From NCBI GenBank assembly GCA_001574975.1, contig KQ965838.1, positions 103,460-167,459 on the forward strand: 64,000 nucleotides of DNA, read 5' to 3'. A model generated the notes under the pieces. That model made no database searches. It worked only from the letters and a program-made list of their open reading frames with translations, and was not told the origin of the DNA. This document shows, in pieces, positions 43,923-55,860 of this stretch (within the stretch, counting starts at the first letter, position 1; each line of letters begins with the position of its first letter). A program made the position numbers and the translations under genes. The stretch is from Gonapodya prolifera JEL478 (taxonomy: Eukaryota > Monoblepharomycota > Monoblepharidomycetes > Monoblepharidales > Gonapodyaceae).

Positions 43923-46900
43923 ATGGCACCTCGCTCTCCCATAATTCAACAACCATCCAACGCACCAAACCCGAACAACAACAGGTCGAGAGCGCGCTCG
44001 CTCGGTCCCCTTCCTCAGGACCAGTCCAACTCGTCCACCTACGATTCGAGATACCACTCCCAATTAACCAACCTTGCCTACCCACCTCAACAACCACAAT
44101 CCCAAGCACCAAGCCACCTCATGTCTATCGCAGCCCTTGTACCAGGCGGGTACTCCTACGGGTACCCCCCACAGCCCCAAAACCAGCCATCTTACCACCA
44201 CCAACAACAACAACAACACCAACCTTACACTCCCGTTCCACCCCAGAACCCCTACACATCCCACGCTGCGCAAAACTCCTACTCGCCGCAAAACACCGTC
44301 CCCCCCTCTCTCGCCACTCCCCCCGCATCACCTCCACTTCAGTACCTCAACCAAGTTGCTGCTGCCCGCTCACCACCACCCCAATCCTCGTACCCATTCC
44401 GGATGCAACATCAACATCAGGAACCTCCCTATGGCTACGGCACATATGAACCCGAGGGTAACCCATATGGCGGGAATGGAAGCAACTACAACCTTCAGTA
44501 TGGTGGTGGCGGGTATCAGAGCCAGTACGGGAGCAATCCAGGGTACCAAAGAGTTCAAGAGGTACGTTTGGAGCTCCTGGATGAGGACTACTTGTAATGT
44601 GGGGGCTGCCAGAGGTCGCAAAGGCCCGGGGTCTGCGGATTCATGTGCCATGAAGCAGTATAACGGGGGCGCTGCTCGGTGAATACGGAGGAAGTCGTTG
44701 GAAAACCTTTTGGTCTTCCCTCTTCCTTATCTTTGTTACTAACACCGTATACCTGTCCACCCCACTTATTCCATCAGCCTCGAGCTTATCCCACTCAATA
44801 TGGTGCTCAAATACCGTCCAATGCTTACGCGAACACAAATCCCGTGCGCAGCCTTCCCCGCCCACCCGCAGGGTTCGGCTACGGCCTCGCTTACCCTCCC
44901 CAACCTACACCGCCACCTGGTCCTCCCGTGCCCCCGCCTCGGCCCCCCGTGACGGACTCCAACTCCCTGTCCGACACAGCATCAGCATCTGGGAGGGAAG
45001 GTGGAGGCACAGATACGGACGACCCGTGGGACATTGTGGACATGTACGGGGACGCGGGGTCCAAAGCCGGTGATGAAAGCGGGAGGGAGGGGCTCAATGG
45101 GGGAACAAGGGAGCGACAAGCGAGGGATGTCAACGAGGATAGGTGGGGTGGAGTGCCATATGGGTCGTATGGCGCGTCGGCACCCTCAGGAATGTCTGCG
45201 GTTGCTGGGTGGTCAACTCGAGGTGACGCTGCGGGCGGATCGTGGGGTGGAAGCCAATTGGGTGTTCAACAAGCTCCACCAGTCCCTCCACCGAGGCGAG
45301 GGGCTGTTGTGGGGACAAGTAAGAGTAGCTGGGAAGCGAGCGAGGAAGAGGGTTCAGAAACGGAGGACAAGAGGATGGAAGGAGACACTAGTGGAAGGGA
45401 AGAGAGGTCGCAATCACAAACGAGTTCTCGGTCTCGATCTCGGTCTCCATCCTCCCAATCTCGGTCCCGGTCTGTCTCGCCCATCCCCCCACCTAACGCA
45501 ACCTCCACTGCCCAACCCTCGCCGGTCCCGAACTCGCCTGCACCTTCACGATCCCCATCTCCCCCACCTGCACCACCACCACGTGATATTGCTCGTCGCT
45601 TTGCGCCCCGCCCCGCCAGCCAAGCAAGCGCCCACTCGCACGTCGGGGGTGCTGTATCGACCACCTCCCGTCCCACAAGTGTTGTGTCATCGGGAAAGGC
45701 CCAAAGGCCCCTGAGTCTAGCCGGGCTCGGGGCCTTCGGGTTGGGCTCGTTGGGGGGGTTGGGAAACCTAAGTCTTGGCTTTGGCTCCGTTGGCTCTGAA
45801 AGGAGTTCGCAAGGTGCAGGTGGGACGCCCAGCAGGCCAACCAGTGTGGTCGCTGCAGGTGGCGTCGGAGCGCTGTATACAAATCTCTTGAGGCCTGTGG
45901 TGGGACCTGGGGCGGGTTCGACCGGGGGAACTGCCCATGGGAGGGAGGTGAAAAACGAGACAGAGAAAGATGATGATAGCGAAAGGCAGAGGGGACGGAG
46001 GGTGTCACTGGTCTCGGAGGGAGGACGTGGTGTGTCGAAGGAGAGGGAGACAGACATGGAAGCAAGATGCCGTGCTGTATCAGGAGACAGAGAAAGGGAC
46101 GCATCGAGGCGACCACCGAGGCCCACATCCGCAGCATCAAGAGCTTCGAGAGCGTCCAGGGCATCGAAGACTTCCAGAGCCTCAAGGGGGACTAGAAGCT
46201 CATCAGTGAAGCCTGACAAGGGGAGGAAGGCTACCAGAGGAAGCTCCGATTCAGAGAGAGAGGACTATAGTGGAGACGAGGATGCGATTACCAACGGTGG
46301 CCATGTCGGAAAAGGAATTGGGAATGGGGGTCTGGATGTCCGCGCGGAGTCGAGACAGTCTGTTGGCGGATATTCGTTCGCGCACAGTGATGGGGGAAGG
46401 GGGAGGAGAGAGGAGGAGAACGATTCGGCGAGCCGAAGGGATATTGACCAGGCGAGGGACGACCATGGGGTCATAGATGTCGGCCGCGACTCTGCTAGGG
46501 AGCGTTCTCGGTCACGGTCACGAGACCGTCGGGTGGCACCAGTGGAGACCATGGGCATGACTAGACCCCTTTCCGGGGCGTACGACGTAGCAAAGGGAAA
46601 TTCTATGGAGACAGATGACGCCGAAGATGACGGGGAAGGTGACCCACTCAGTGCGTCGATGGTGAGCACAGCGGCCGCCGCCAGCGGGCCGGCTACGACC
46701 CCTTTGGCTCCGTCTGTATCCAGCGTACAATTGTCGGTGTCGGCAGGAGAGACCGGCAGTGTGACCTTGAGCGTGGCAGCATCGGGGGTGGGAAGCGTTG
46801 GTGTGACTGGAGGAGGTGGAGGTATTGCAGTTGCGAGTCCGGCTCTAAGCGCATACAGTTTTGGAAGTGGGGTGGGGACAGAAAGGGAGAAGGAAAAGGA

Positions 46901-49229
46901 AAAGGATCGAGAGAGGGGGCGGGCGGACAAGGATGTGGAGGATGGTGGAAAGCGGACGAGGAGCAGAAAGAGAACATCGTCCAAGCATCCCGCAAAGTCT
47001 AGCTCCGGGGGCGGATCGGGTGTGAAGGAAAGTGGTGGCACCACGGGACAACTCCGGAAGCGAGGGTGGATGTCTTCCGAGCCGGCATCAGGACACCGTC
47101 GGGAGCGGAGTGCGGGGCCACCCAAGGGACACCGAAGGGGTGACTCTAAGTCGTCGTCCGGTGGGGCCGTGTCGCCGTCATTGAATCCCTCGCCAGTTGG
47201 AAGGGCGTCTAGTCAAGGAAGGGTCAGCGCCACTCAGAGACATTCAATAGTTCTCATGCAGGGGCAAACGGGACAAGGCGGTGCAGAATTGGTGCCGCCG
47301 GAACCACCCGTTCGGAGGAGGTCAAAGCGGCAGGACACGGGAGGGTTGGACGCGAGGAGCTCCGATTCTCCGTCACCCAACGGAATTCAAGGTCAGACTC
47401 AGGCTCAGGGACTGTATACATCCAGGCCATCGTCCGCGTCGGGCTTGGCTCGTGGAGGTTCATCGGGATCGAGTTTTGCGGGGATGTACGCCGCATTAGA
47501 GAGGGCCGGAGCCGCGCAAACAGGAGCTGTGACCCCGTACAGCGGCTATGGCAACAAAAGTCCACCAACACGACCAATAGATCCCCGATTGTACGCGACG
47601 GCCACTTATTCTGATCCAGGGCGTCCCATGGCCAAAGCCGCCAGTGCGGGCGGGTTGGGTGGTCTGGACTCCCTCCGATCACCCACAGCAGCAGCTGCTG
47701 CTCTCGAGGGTATGAGGTCACCGACAATGCCAGGGACCCATCTCGACGCGCTGCGTAGCCTTGGCGCTATCGGGAGCCAGGCACCACCCGGAATGGACTC
47801 CACACCTGGGGCGAGGTTTTCGTACTTCCAGCAGCAGCAACAGCCATTGTACCAGCAGAACCCTGAGTTTCAACCACAGTATCTCTCCCTACCACGCACG
47901 TTGGACGCTTCAAGCCCTCCACGCATGTCGTATGACACAAGCTACCGAGGAGCAGCGTCCACGGGTGCGTCGGTCGGTGCTTGGTCCGCACCGAGACCTT
48001 CTCTGGACAGGCAAGATGTACGGCGATCTGTATATGGAGGTGTTGGCAACACCCCGGTTCCATTGCCCCGTCCGAACCCCCTCATCGATCAAGCGAGACC
48101 GACCACTCCAGCAGACTTGGCACACATATTCAGTTTCGCGGGAGATGTGGACAAAAAGCGAGATAGGGAGAGAGATGACGAAGAAGGGGCGTGGTTACCG
48201 GCTGCGAAAGCGAGACCAGCCACTTCGCAGGGAAATTATGAACCACTTGTGCACCAGCGGGCGGCAACTTCTCCGGTGACGACGGGCGATAACCAAACCT
48301 CACTACTGCAACATCGACCATCCTTGTCATCTCCACGCTACTCGACATCTCCTGGCAGGTTTTCCATGTCGGCTAACAGGGACGTCAGTGGATCCGCACC
48401 ACAGCTTACGTCGCAAGGATACCAGCCGACTAATTCTACAGGTGTCGCCCAAGATGGTAGAAAGAAAAATCCTTTTTCGAGGCTGTTGCAGTTTGTAGGG
48501 GTCCGGTCACGGTCAAAGACAATGGGAAGTGCGGACTCAACATCTCCCACCTCAGCTGATCTTCAGACATCGGTTCCACCAGCCTTTTCTCCGTCTGAGC
48601 AATTTTCGACGACACCTTCATCGGGGATGAACCAGATGGGTAGTCTAGGGAGGAAGAACACACTTAACTCTGGCAGCAACTACAACTTGTATGGTCCCCC
48701 CGCTTCGGAGCCGAGCAACGCGGCTCGACCTGTTCTCGGACCGCGCACCATGTCCGATGTTTATTCTGCACAAGTGACCGTTACGGCGGCGACTTTGGCG
48801 TCGGACCGTGAAACACCACCATTCCCTCCCCACATGCGTATGACCCTAGCGGACTTCCACCCATCTATGACGTCTCGTCCGGCCCTTTCCCAGGTTCCGG
48901 CATATCTCATCGACCCAACCGCTGAGGCTCCACGACGATCAATGGACTCGGACTCCTCGGATGCCAGCAAATGGAGTTTCCATGCTGAGGAAGTGAACAC
49001 AAAGAGATACTCTCTTTATGCTGTTGCGTCGTCCGCTGAAAAGGAGAAGGACGACGAAGCAGAGACGAAGGAGGCTTCAGGTGGTGGGACACCTGCTGGC
49101 GACGACATGAATGACGTTGAGGAGGAGGAGGGAAAAGCCGAGCCTCCAGAGGCAAGTCAGGCGCGACCACGGAGTAGAGCAGGACAAGCGTGGAAGAATG
49201 CTTGGAAAAGAGTCAGTATGATGATTTGA
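43923..49229 (+). CDS. Giant disordered protein, Gln/Pro N-terminus and Ser/Arg/Gly-rich body
   Basis: Two exons (43923-44561 and 44778-49229) join in frame to 5091 nt, 1696 residues. No globular domain is recognised. The N-terminal ~215 residues are rich in Gln, Pro, Tyr and Asn (poly-Gln at 44205-44217), prion-like in composition. Later tracts: Pro-rich runs near 44900-44945 (PPGPPVPPPRPP), Ser-Arg repeats near 45420-45480, RASRASRASKTSRASRGT near 46140-46200, alternating Glu/Lys/Arg/Asp near 46880-46930 and acidic segments. Near the C-terminus is KKNPFSRLLQFVGVRSRS (about 48460-48515), the most ordered-looking stretch, and the end is AWKRVSMMI. Polyproline runs could bind SH3 or WW domains. 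The upstream in-frame ATG at 43665 is possible but reads through what looks like leader sequence. Function unknown. A scaffold role is inference. Confidence 0.75.
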
Positions 49230-49419
49230 TTAGAATTTTTTAATGGACTGAGCGAACGAGGGACAGAAGAGTACGCAGTGTATTGCAGTTCCAATCCATT
49301 TTTGAAGAACAGAATATGTGAATCGTGCCCCTTGACGAACAGTTACTGGATCCAAAAGCGACGCATAATAATCTCATCATTAAATTATTGACTGTTACGT
49401 TGTGAGTAAATAACAATGT

Positions 49420-51257
49420 CTACGCCGCAGCCTTCGCGACATCATTATCAGTTTCCTGTTCTTTTTTTGTTCCGAAGAGAGTGCTTCGAATGACTTGCAG
49501 TGGGGTGAGGTGAGGTTGGTCGATGAGGTCATCGCTGTGCCTGGAAAGGAACGACGGATCGTCCAAAAGAACAACGAAGCGGTAGTCTACTTAGTACATA
49601 CCACATTTTGCGCCAACGAGGATGCTCGACGAGATTGGCTGCCCCCGCGGGACGATCATCCCAGCCACTGAGCTTGTCGTGGAGATTCTCCAGCCAACCA
49701 TGCAGACCGTGCTTGAAGCGACGCTGTTCCGCCAATGACTCTTCGAGTGCCTTTCTAACACCCTTACAGTTCTCCTGGTGCCTCTTAAGTTCCGGGGACA
49801 CGGTCGTATTTGGAACAGCCAGGTTTTCACCAGCCGTTTTTGATTCGCCGGCAGCAGGTGGATGCTGGTCCGCCTCTCGTTCCTGTGATACCTGTCGGCC
49901 AGGCGAAGGCGGAGGTGTTTCTAAAGACTCGGAAAAACTGGACACTGATCGCGGCTCTGATCGCGCCTGCGACAGAGCTCGCCGACTTCCAGGTCTTGGT
50001 GTCAGCGACCGTGGAGTCCGTTCACTTGCAATCCATGGATCACGGAGGGCCTCCTCAGCTGAAAGTCGCTTCGAGGGATCCACGACCAAAAGTTTGTCGA
50101 CAAACGAGCGAGCCTCTGGAGAAATGTAAGTCCAAATCTCTTGTGGGTAGTAGTATTTTCCGGCTTGGATGTTGCGAAAGGCCTGCGCGTAATGATGAAT
50201 AAGGAAAGAATATCACCAAAGAAATATCAACACACTTTTGGTTGTTCCTCCGCACCAAAAGGGAAAAACCCGGACAAGAGAAGATACGCTATTTGAACAA
50301 ATTAGGTCAAAGACGAACATAACAACGGCAGAATCAAAATTCTGCCTACCAACAACCCCCACGGACCACATGTCACATTTTTCATTGTACGCATCCCCGC
50401 GCAAAACTTCTGGCGACATGTAAGCAAAGGACCCCACCTACAAGGGTAAACCTGCGTCTCAGTTGTATGGCCACAGAGTCACCACGGAAACCAACTCACT
50501 TCACCACGAAGAAGAAGATTACCGTGCATGACGGCTGCGAGTCCGCTAAGAGAAGCTTATGAGCTGGGAACTTCAAGAAGAGGAGCACTTTCACTTACAA
50601 GTCTCCCAACCGTACTTCCCCACCGATCTTGTCTGCCAGTGCTTCGTATCTTCTCCAATCCAAGTCCTCCACATCGTCGTCCAAGTAATCCACGGGGTTA
50701 TGCAGCATCACATTCTCCAGCTTTAAGTCACGATGGACTATGTTAACTGAGTGAAGATATGCCAGTGCGCGCAGAACGGATTCCACGATCGCCCTTGCCA
50801 TCCCTTCTGAGAGACCGGCTCGCGATGATTTCGTGACCAAATTTAGGAGTTCTCCGCCGCGGGAAAGTTCCATCTGTATGTACACTTTCGAATCAGACTC
50901 GTAAACGTTGTAGAACTTCAAGCAATATGCGTTGTCGACAGTCTTCATGATTTCTATCTCCCTGGCGAGCTGCTTTCTGTCCTCGCTACTTCGCATCAGC
51001 TTCTTCCTAGAGATTTGGTTGGAGGATGTGATCGATGGTGCGTCAATTATACCGGTCAGTCTTTGCGACACCCAATCCCTAGTCGTGAAAAGCGCGTGGA
51101 AGTTGTCTCACTCGATCACTTTCATTGCGTACTCCTTGGACGGATCCCCAGCTTCTGTGACGAGGAAAACAGACGCAAACGATCCTTTTCCTAGCAACGG
51201 TCCCCAGTTAAACAGAGATTGCAGATTCGTCGGAACGTCATCGGGTCGCGGAACCAT
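49420..51257 (-). CDS. CAMK-like serine/threonine protein kinase
   Basis: Minus exons from 51257 encode a full kinase fold. The glycine loop is LLGKGSFASVFLV, the ATP lysine EYAMKVIE, the alpha-C helix QLAREIEIMK, and the catalytic loop VHRDLKLENVM. A 25-residue acidic insert (DYLDDDVEDLDWRRYEALAD) sits between subdomains VIB and VII. The DFG motif is rebuilt across the intron at about 50598 (GDFGLAAVMHG), followed by VGSFAYMSPEVL and CDMWSVGV. LLLSGFFPFG, with PSKRLSAEEALRDPWI closing the domain near 50040, completes it. The remaining ~200 residues are Ser/Pro-rich with a predicted helix (KGVRKALEESLAEQRRFKHG). A last exon is joined by a good donor (GTATGT at about 49602) and ends at TAG 49420. 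The family resembles the Ca2+/calmodulin-dependent or Cds1-type kinases, but no FHA or clear calmodulin site is seen. The gene is divergent from the disordered gene at 51708. Confidence 0.82.
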
Positions 51258-51707
51258 CGGCAGACTGTGTGTGGCTAAACAGAATGTGGAAAAGGAGGGA
51301 AAATCGGTAGTGAGCGCAGTTGAACAGCAACAATCGGGAGAGTGTGGCTCCGTTTGTCTTTGACCGCGGCAGCGGCACAAGCTTTTGGAAATGAATTTTG
51401 CCCTTTCCCGCTTTTTTCCTCACACTACTATTCAGCGGATTGCAGTGAAAAAGCGCTTATTGTTCTCTTGTCTATTTGCGCAAAAGTTTCGACAGCTGTT
51501 AAAAGTTCTCGGATAGATGACGTTGATAGCATGAAGAGAACTAAGATTTCATAAAACTTCCCTCGCAGAAGTCGCTTTGAAGTTGGTTTGAGGAGTATGT
51601 TGTTCGAAAGTAGTGTCCTAAAAACCCGGCAACTGCCGGGAAACCGTTTCCAACAGCACACCAACACCCCGATCGTTGCGGGAGCGGGGCCGCTTCCTGA
51701 GGTGGAG
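51258..51707. promoter_or_regulatory. Divergent promoter region
   Basis: 450 nt between the kinase start and the divergent disordered-protein gene. No recognised site and no coding evidence. Confidence 0.35.
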
Positions 51708-54700
51708 ATGGCACAGGTACTCGATTTCTCTTGCTGCTCTATCGAAAACGTTACCAACCCACTAGCCGAACTCAAAAGGCATCGCCGTCCCAGCGAGGCC
51801 TTATTGCCCCCCGCCCAGCATCTTCGACCGGAGTACACTCAAGAAATAACAATAATTTCACCCCTTCGTTCGGCTCTCTCGGCCGGCCAACAGGCGCCTT
51901 CTCGAATGGTCGCCGTTATCCTGCCCCGGACCTTTTCGCAGAACCCAGAGCTTCCCCACGAGGTCCTGCTGTAATGGAAACCTCCGTATCGGTGCACTCA
52001 AATGATATGGATGTCGAATTTCGAACTCCATTCTCTCACACCGAACCGAAATCGGTACAGGGGACACCGCGGTCCCTTTCCGGTTCCACCACACTTTGGG
52101 AAACTGAGCCAAAGCTTGAAGCTGGAGCGATTGCTGCTGAACCGGACCGGGTGAGTCATTAGTACGAAGAGAACGAGAATTTTCGTCGCCGGGCTAAGCG
52201 CAATCCTTTGGCAGGCATCGCAGGAATACGTTCTCCCATCGTCACTTCCCCGACCTGCCATTCGTCAATCGTTGCCCCGGCCCCTACCATCGTCGGGGCA
52301 CAATTTTACTTTTCCGGACGAACCCTCACCAGGTCGGCGGCAATACCATGACAATAGTGACAGTGTCGAGAGCAGTAGCGTGAAGGCACCTCCCATCCCT
52401 CGACCCCCGACCTTGAGCACGCGCTCTTCGGGATCTGTTCGCAGCGCCGGAGGTGTCGATACAGACCACACGACCACCCCGGGTAGCGTGGATTCTCCGG
52501 ATATTACGTCGATGTTGGATGGCGTGCTTGAGGATTTGAAAAAGCTGGCATCCCGAAAGACGTATAATCGACCGACCGCCGCTCAGCCTGCTACACGACT
52601 CGAAAGCGATGGGAACCCCACTGATCCTTCATGGATGGCTCCGCGCGAGCGGGACCAATATCGGGGCTGGGAGGCCACCGATTTTGAAGAACGTAAGCTC
52701 TTTTCCGGTTTCTGCTGTGGAAATATCGCTATATCTCCACAATGCAGGCGACAGGAGTGTGGATGACAGCAGTTCTACGCTCCCAAGGGGCCGTCTTTGT
52801 GAGTTGGCCCCATTTAAATGATGTGGTCGTTCTCGTCTTAACTAATCGACTTTGGATATCAGTCCGTGAACATAATTCGAGCTCTCCGTCAATACCCTCC
52901 CCCTGCCCACCGCACAGTTCTTCCAGCCCACTGCATACCGCACAACCGTCAGATTTCCCAAGCACCCCCAAACGTTCAAGTCTGCCCGGCGCTCCATCGC
53001 CGCAATATGCGAGTTCCAATGCATACTCACCTGCACCTGCTTCAGTTGTATTGGTCCCCGAGCGGCATCCTGCACTGGGAGCACACTTGCTTGCCCGCAC
53101 GATGGCGCCTCTCGCCATAGCGGGCGACCCCCCACGCAAAAGCTCCTCCCAACCCCCGCCTCGGCCTTCCCCGGGAAGACATCTAATTTCCCCTCCTCCT
53201 CCTCAACATCACCACCACCACCACCACCACCATCACCGTGACCATCATCGTACAAGTGTAACACCCCCCGTTGACTCAATGCCAGATCGCTACCAGGGAG
53301 CGGAATCTCCTTTCCGCGTTGGACCCAAACGGGTTGATATAAGCTCTCTGCAACTGGAGCTGGAGCAGGGACTCGCACGACACGAAGCTGTGACGGGGGG
53401 ATCTTTAAATCTGAGCAGTTTCCATCGAGCTGGATCCAGCGATGGTGATCAATTGCACGACCGCAGGTACGGTGCATCTTCTTCCTTATCTTCACCCATG
53501 TCACACAAATCATCCAGGTGGGCCCCGCTTTCCCTCAAACTTATTTTTGGAATAAAAAAGCACGACGATCTTTTCTTTAGACCGATGTCGCCATACATTT
53601 CTAATTCAGCTTCGAAGAGTACAGTTTTGGAAAGGGTCGAGCCACTTGCCCCGGATAGTCCCAGCAGGTCGAAGTCCTGGGGTCCCCAAGCATCTAATAG
53701 ATGGAGCGAGGGTCAATCACACCCGAGAGTCGGATCTTTACCTCCCGTTTCTGCGGAATCCAAGGATGCATGGCACGACCAGGGCCTCTTTACGTCCATG
53801 CCTCGCTCAGCAGGAGCACAGCATGGGTATGGGAACGCCAGCCCAGCCCCTTCGAATGCAAGTCAGTACCCCTTCCCAACAGTAGATGTCGGGGCGCATG
53901 GCAGGTCGGGTTCTGCTTCTGGGTATTCAGTCCCCACCTCTCCCGGGGGTTGGAACGGGAAGACGACTGGCTCCATGGACGGCGGGTGGGGTTCTGGCAT
54001 TGCGGACTTCCAAATGGCCAGCCCTTCGGTACAGGGAGGAAGGCCACCGCTTTCGACACCAGATACGTTGGTCGGTCGACAGGGTTTGGAACAAGGACAT
54101 CGAGCTGCAGAAAGCCGGAGGTCGATTGCCAATGTACCCTCCGTCCCAAAAGCAAGTAAACCCGCAAAAAAGGCACCTAAGCCACCTGGCACTGCAAATC
54201 CTAAAAGTCAACCTGGTCGCACTGGAAGACGAAAAGGGTGGATGTCGCGAGATCGGGAACGCTCACGAGAACAACCCAGACTGCCTGAGAACCAGGAGAA
54301 CTGGCAACTAGAAAGGAGTTTCGATTCACCGAGGCCAAGTGAGGTAGATCCAGAAATGGAAGTGGAAGTGGGACGACGTTCTCAGTCCAAGGAGGAGAAG
54401 CGTATGTCCAAGGCAGAGAAGCGCGCGTCCAAGGAAGCACGTCGCGTTTCCAAAGACCGAAGGAGCTCTTCGAGGGAGGACAAGAGAATACCCGACTCCA
54501 GAACGAGAAGCAACTCCCACGATGGGCGCGTTTCTCAAGATGTGACGCACGATCTTCCATGGATGGAAGAAGGAGGAGAGGATAAATTCGGCACCCAATC
54601 CCCCAGAAAAACCGGCGAACGGCGCAACGCCCACAAACCTTCGAGTAGCGATCCTACCATGGAAACGACATCACCACGGGAGCGGCGCGTCAAGCAAAAG

Positions 54701-55603
54701 CAACAGCGGGGTGAAAGCTACCACTCGAGAAAGAGATCCTCGTCGCCGGCGCTTGTACCGCAACATTCGCATTATTCCCAATCATCGCGGTCGCCCTCAC
54801 CCCGGCGAGGTCACGTCACCTCGAGCAGCCATTCCCGGTCGCCCAGCAGCCATCGCGCTCGCGAGTCCCGAGATGATGCCAACGCGAGGTGGTGGAGCCA
54901 GTCGCCAGATGGCTCCAGGAGACAAGCCCTCTCTGTGCGCTCTGCACCCGCCTCGGCGACGTTTCCCAAATCGCCCGCGGTATCGACCGCGACCAGTGAA
55001 ACGTGGGATAGCCGAATCAGTCTGCGGTCCGCCCCCGTGTCGTTGTACGACGATTACTCGACTCCGTGGTCTCCTGCGCCGTCAGGCGTTCGAACGGACT
55101 CTTCATTTGGGTTCAGTGGCTCGTCCACCCTGGGCCGGTCGCCTGGTGGGAGCCAAGCGGGGCAGTCGCCGCTGTACCCGCCGTCGTTCTTGGCCGCTCA
55201 AAAGGCCCGCTGGCCCATTTCGAATCCGGTGTACCTTGCCTCTGGGCCGCCCCCGATTGACGTTTCCGCAACCATTCCCGTCCAGAGGCAGGATGATGTC
55301 AAAAGCGTGGAGAGTGGGAGTTTGAGTGGGAGCGCGACAGGAAGCGGGTTCCTATCCCGTGGCAAGTTCAACCCGTTCAAAAACCTTTTGCGGAGGCTTT
55401 CGTCGACGAGGAACAGCGACGGCACGTGGGTTGGTGACCCCGTGGTCGTTGACCCGGCTGCGGCTCAGTCAAACGCTGTACCTGTACCAACATTTTCTGG
55501 GCATTACTATGAGAGCTCGGGGGCAGTCTCTCCGTCGGTAGCTCGATCTGAACGGTCCGATGTCAAAGGGATCGTGAGGCGTGTTTCTGGCTTCTTTGGG
55601 TAA
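51708..55603 (+). CDS. Large disordered Ser/Pro/Arg-rich protein with poly-His tract
   Basis: Six exons (51708-51716, 51779-52150, 52215-52692, 52748-52798, 52863-53517, 53581-55603) join to 3588 nt, 1195 residues. The first exon is only nine bases (Met-Ala-Gln). The 63-nt intron 53518-53580 is in frame, so its retention would add 21 residues. No domain is recognised. Visible features: PRPPTLSTRSSGSVRSAGG near 52400; SPDITSMLDGVLEDLKKLAS (about 52495-52555), a probable amphipathic helix; a run of ten His at about 53210-53240; a Lys/Arg/Glu/Ser block (EKRMSKAEKRASKEARRVSK) near 54395-54460 that looks helical; and a C-terminal GKFNPFKNLLRRLSSTRNSD (about 55360-55425), followed by GIVRRVSGFFG at the end. 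It shares composition and a short C-terminal motif with the giant protein at 43923. Role unknown. Confidence 0.72.
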
Positions 55604-55660
55604 CTTAAAAGTTCAGTATTGGTTTCAATGATACTTCAACCTATTCCATAATGTTTACAT
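55452..55660 (+). repeat. Duplicated 3' end, original copy
   Basis: The last ~50 codons and the 3' UTR of the gene at 51708. Bases from GACCCGGCTGCGGCTCAGTC to the AT-rich UTR (TTCAGTATTGGTTTCAATGA) recur immediately downstream in degraded form. Confidence 0.65.
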
Positions 55661-55671
55661 TCATCTGTCGC

Positions 55672-55860
55672 TGACCCGGCTGCCGTAGCTCACTCAAATG
55701 CAGCAGTCGAATCCGTACCATTGCATTACAACAAGAGCGGTGGAGTCTCTCCATGGTAGCTCGATCAAACAAGACGTGTTCCTTCGGGTGACTGAGTTTC
55801 AGTATTAGTTGCAATGGCACATTCAAACTATTACATAATGTGTTCATTCGCCAATAGGTG
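55672..55860 (+). repeat. Duplicated 3' end, decayed tandem copy
   Basis: Starts GACCCGGCTGCCGTAGCTCA, matching the coding copy with an insertion that breaks frame. It then follows with CAAATGCAGCAGT, GAGTCTCTCCATGGTAGCTC, TTTCAGTATTAGTTGCAATG and ATTACATAATGTGTTCATTC, in the same order as the original 220 bp upstream. It cannot be translated and is a relic. Confidence 0.65.

Noticed and set aside
45266-47125. Minus-strand open frames of 230-317 codons opposite the giant disordered gene
   Set aside because: They are stop-poor antisense frames of a Ser/Arg/Gly-rich coding exon. They lack motifs and splice links.
49420-51257. First reading of the kinase as having DLG instead of DFG
   Set aside because: The apparent DLG came from reading through an intron. 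Splicing at GAC-TT|GTAAGT to AG|C-GGA gives a normal DFG.
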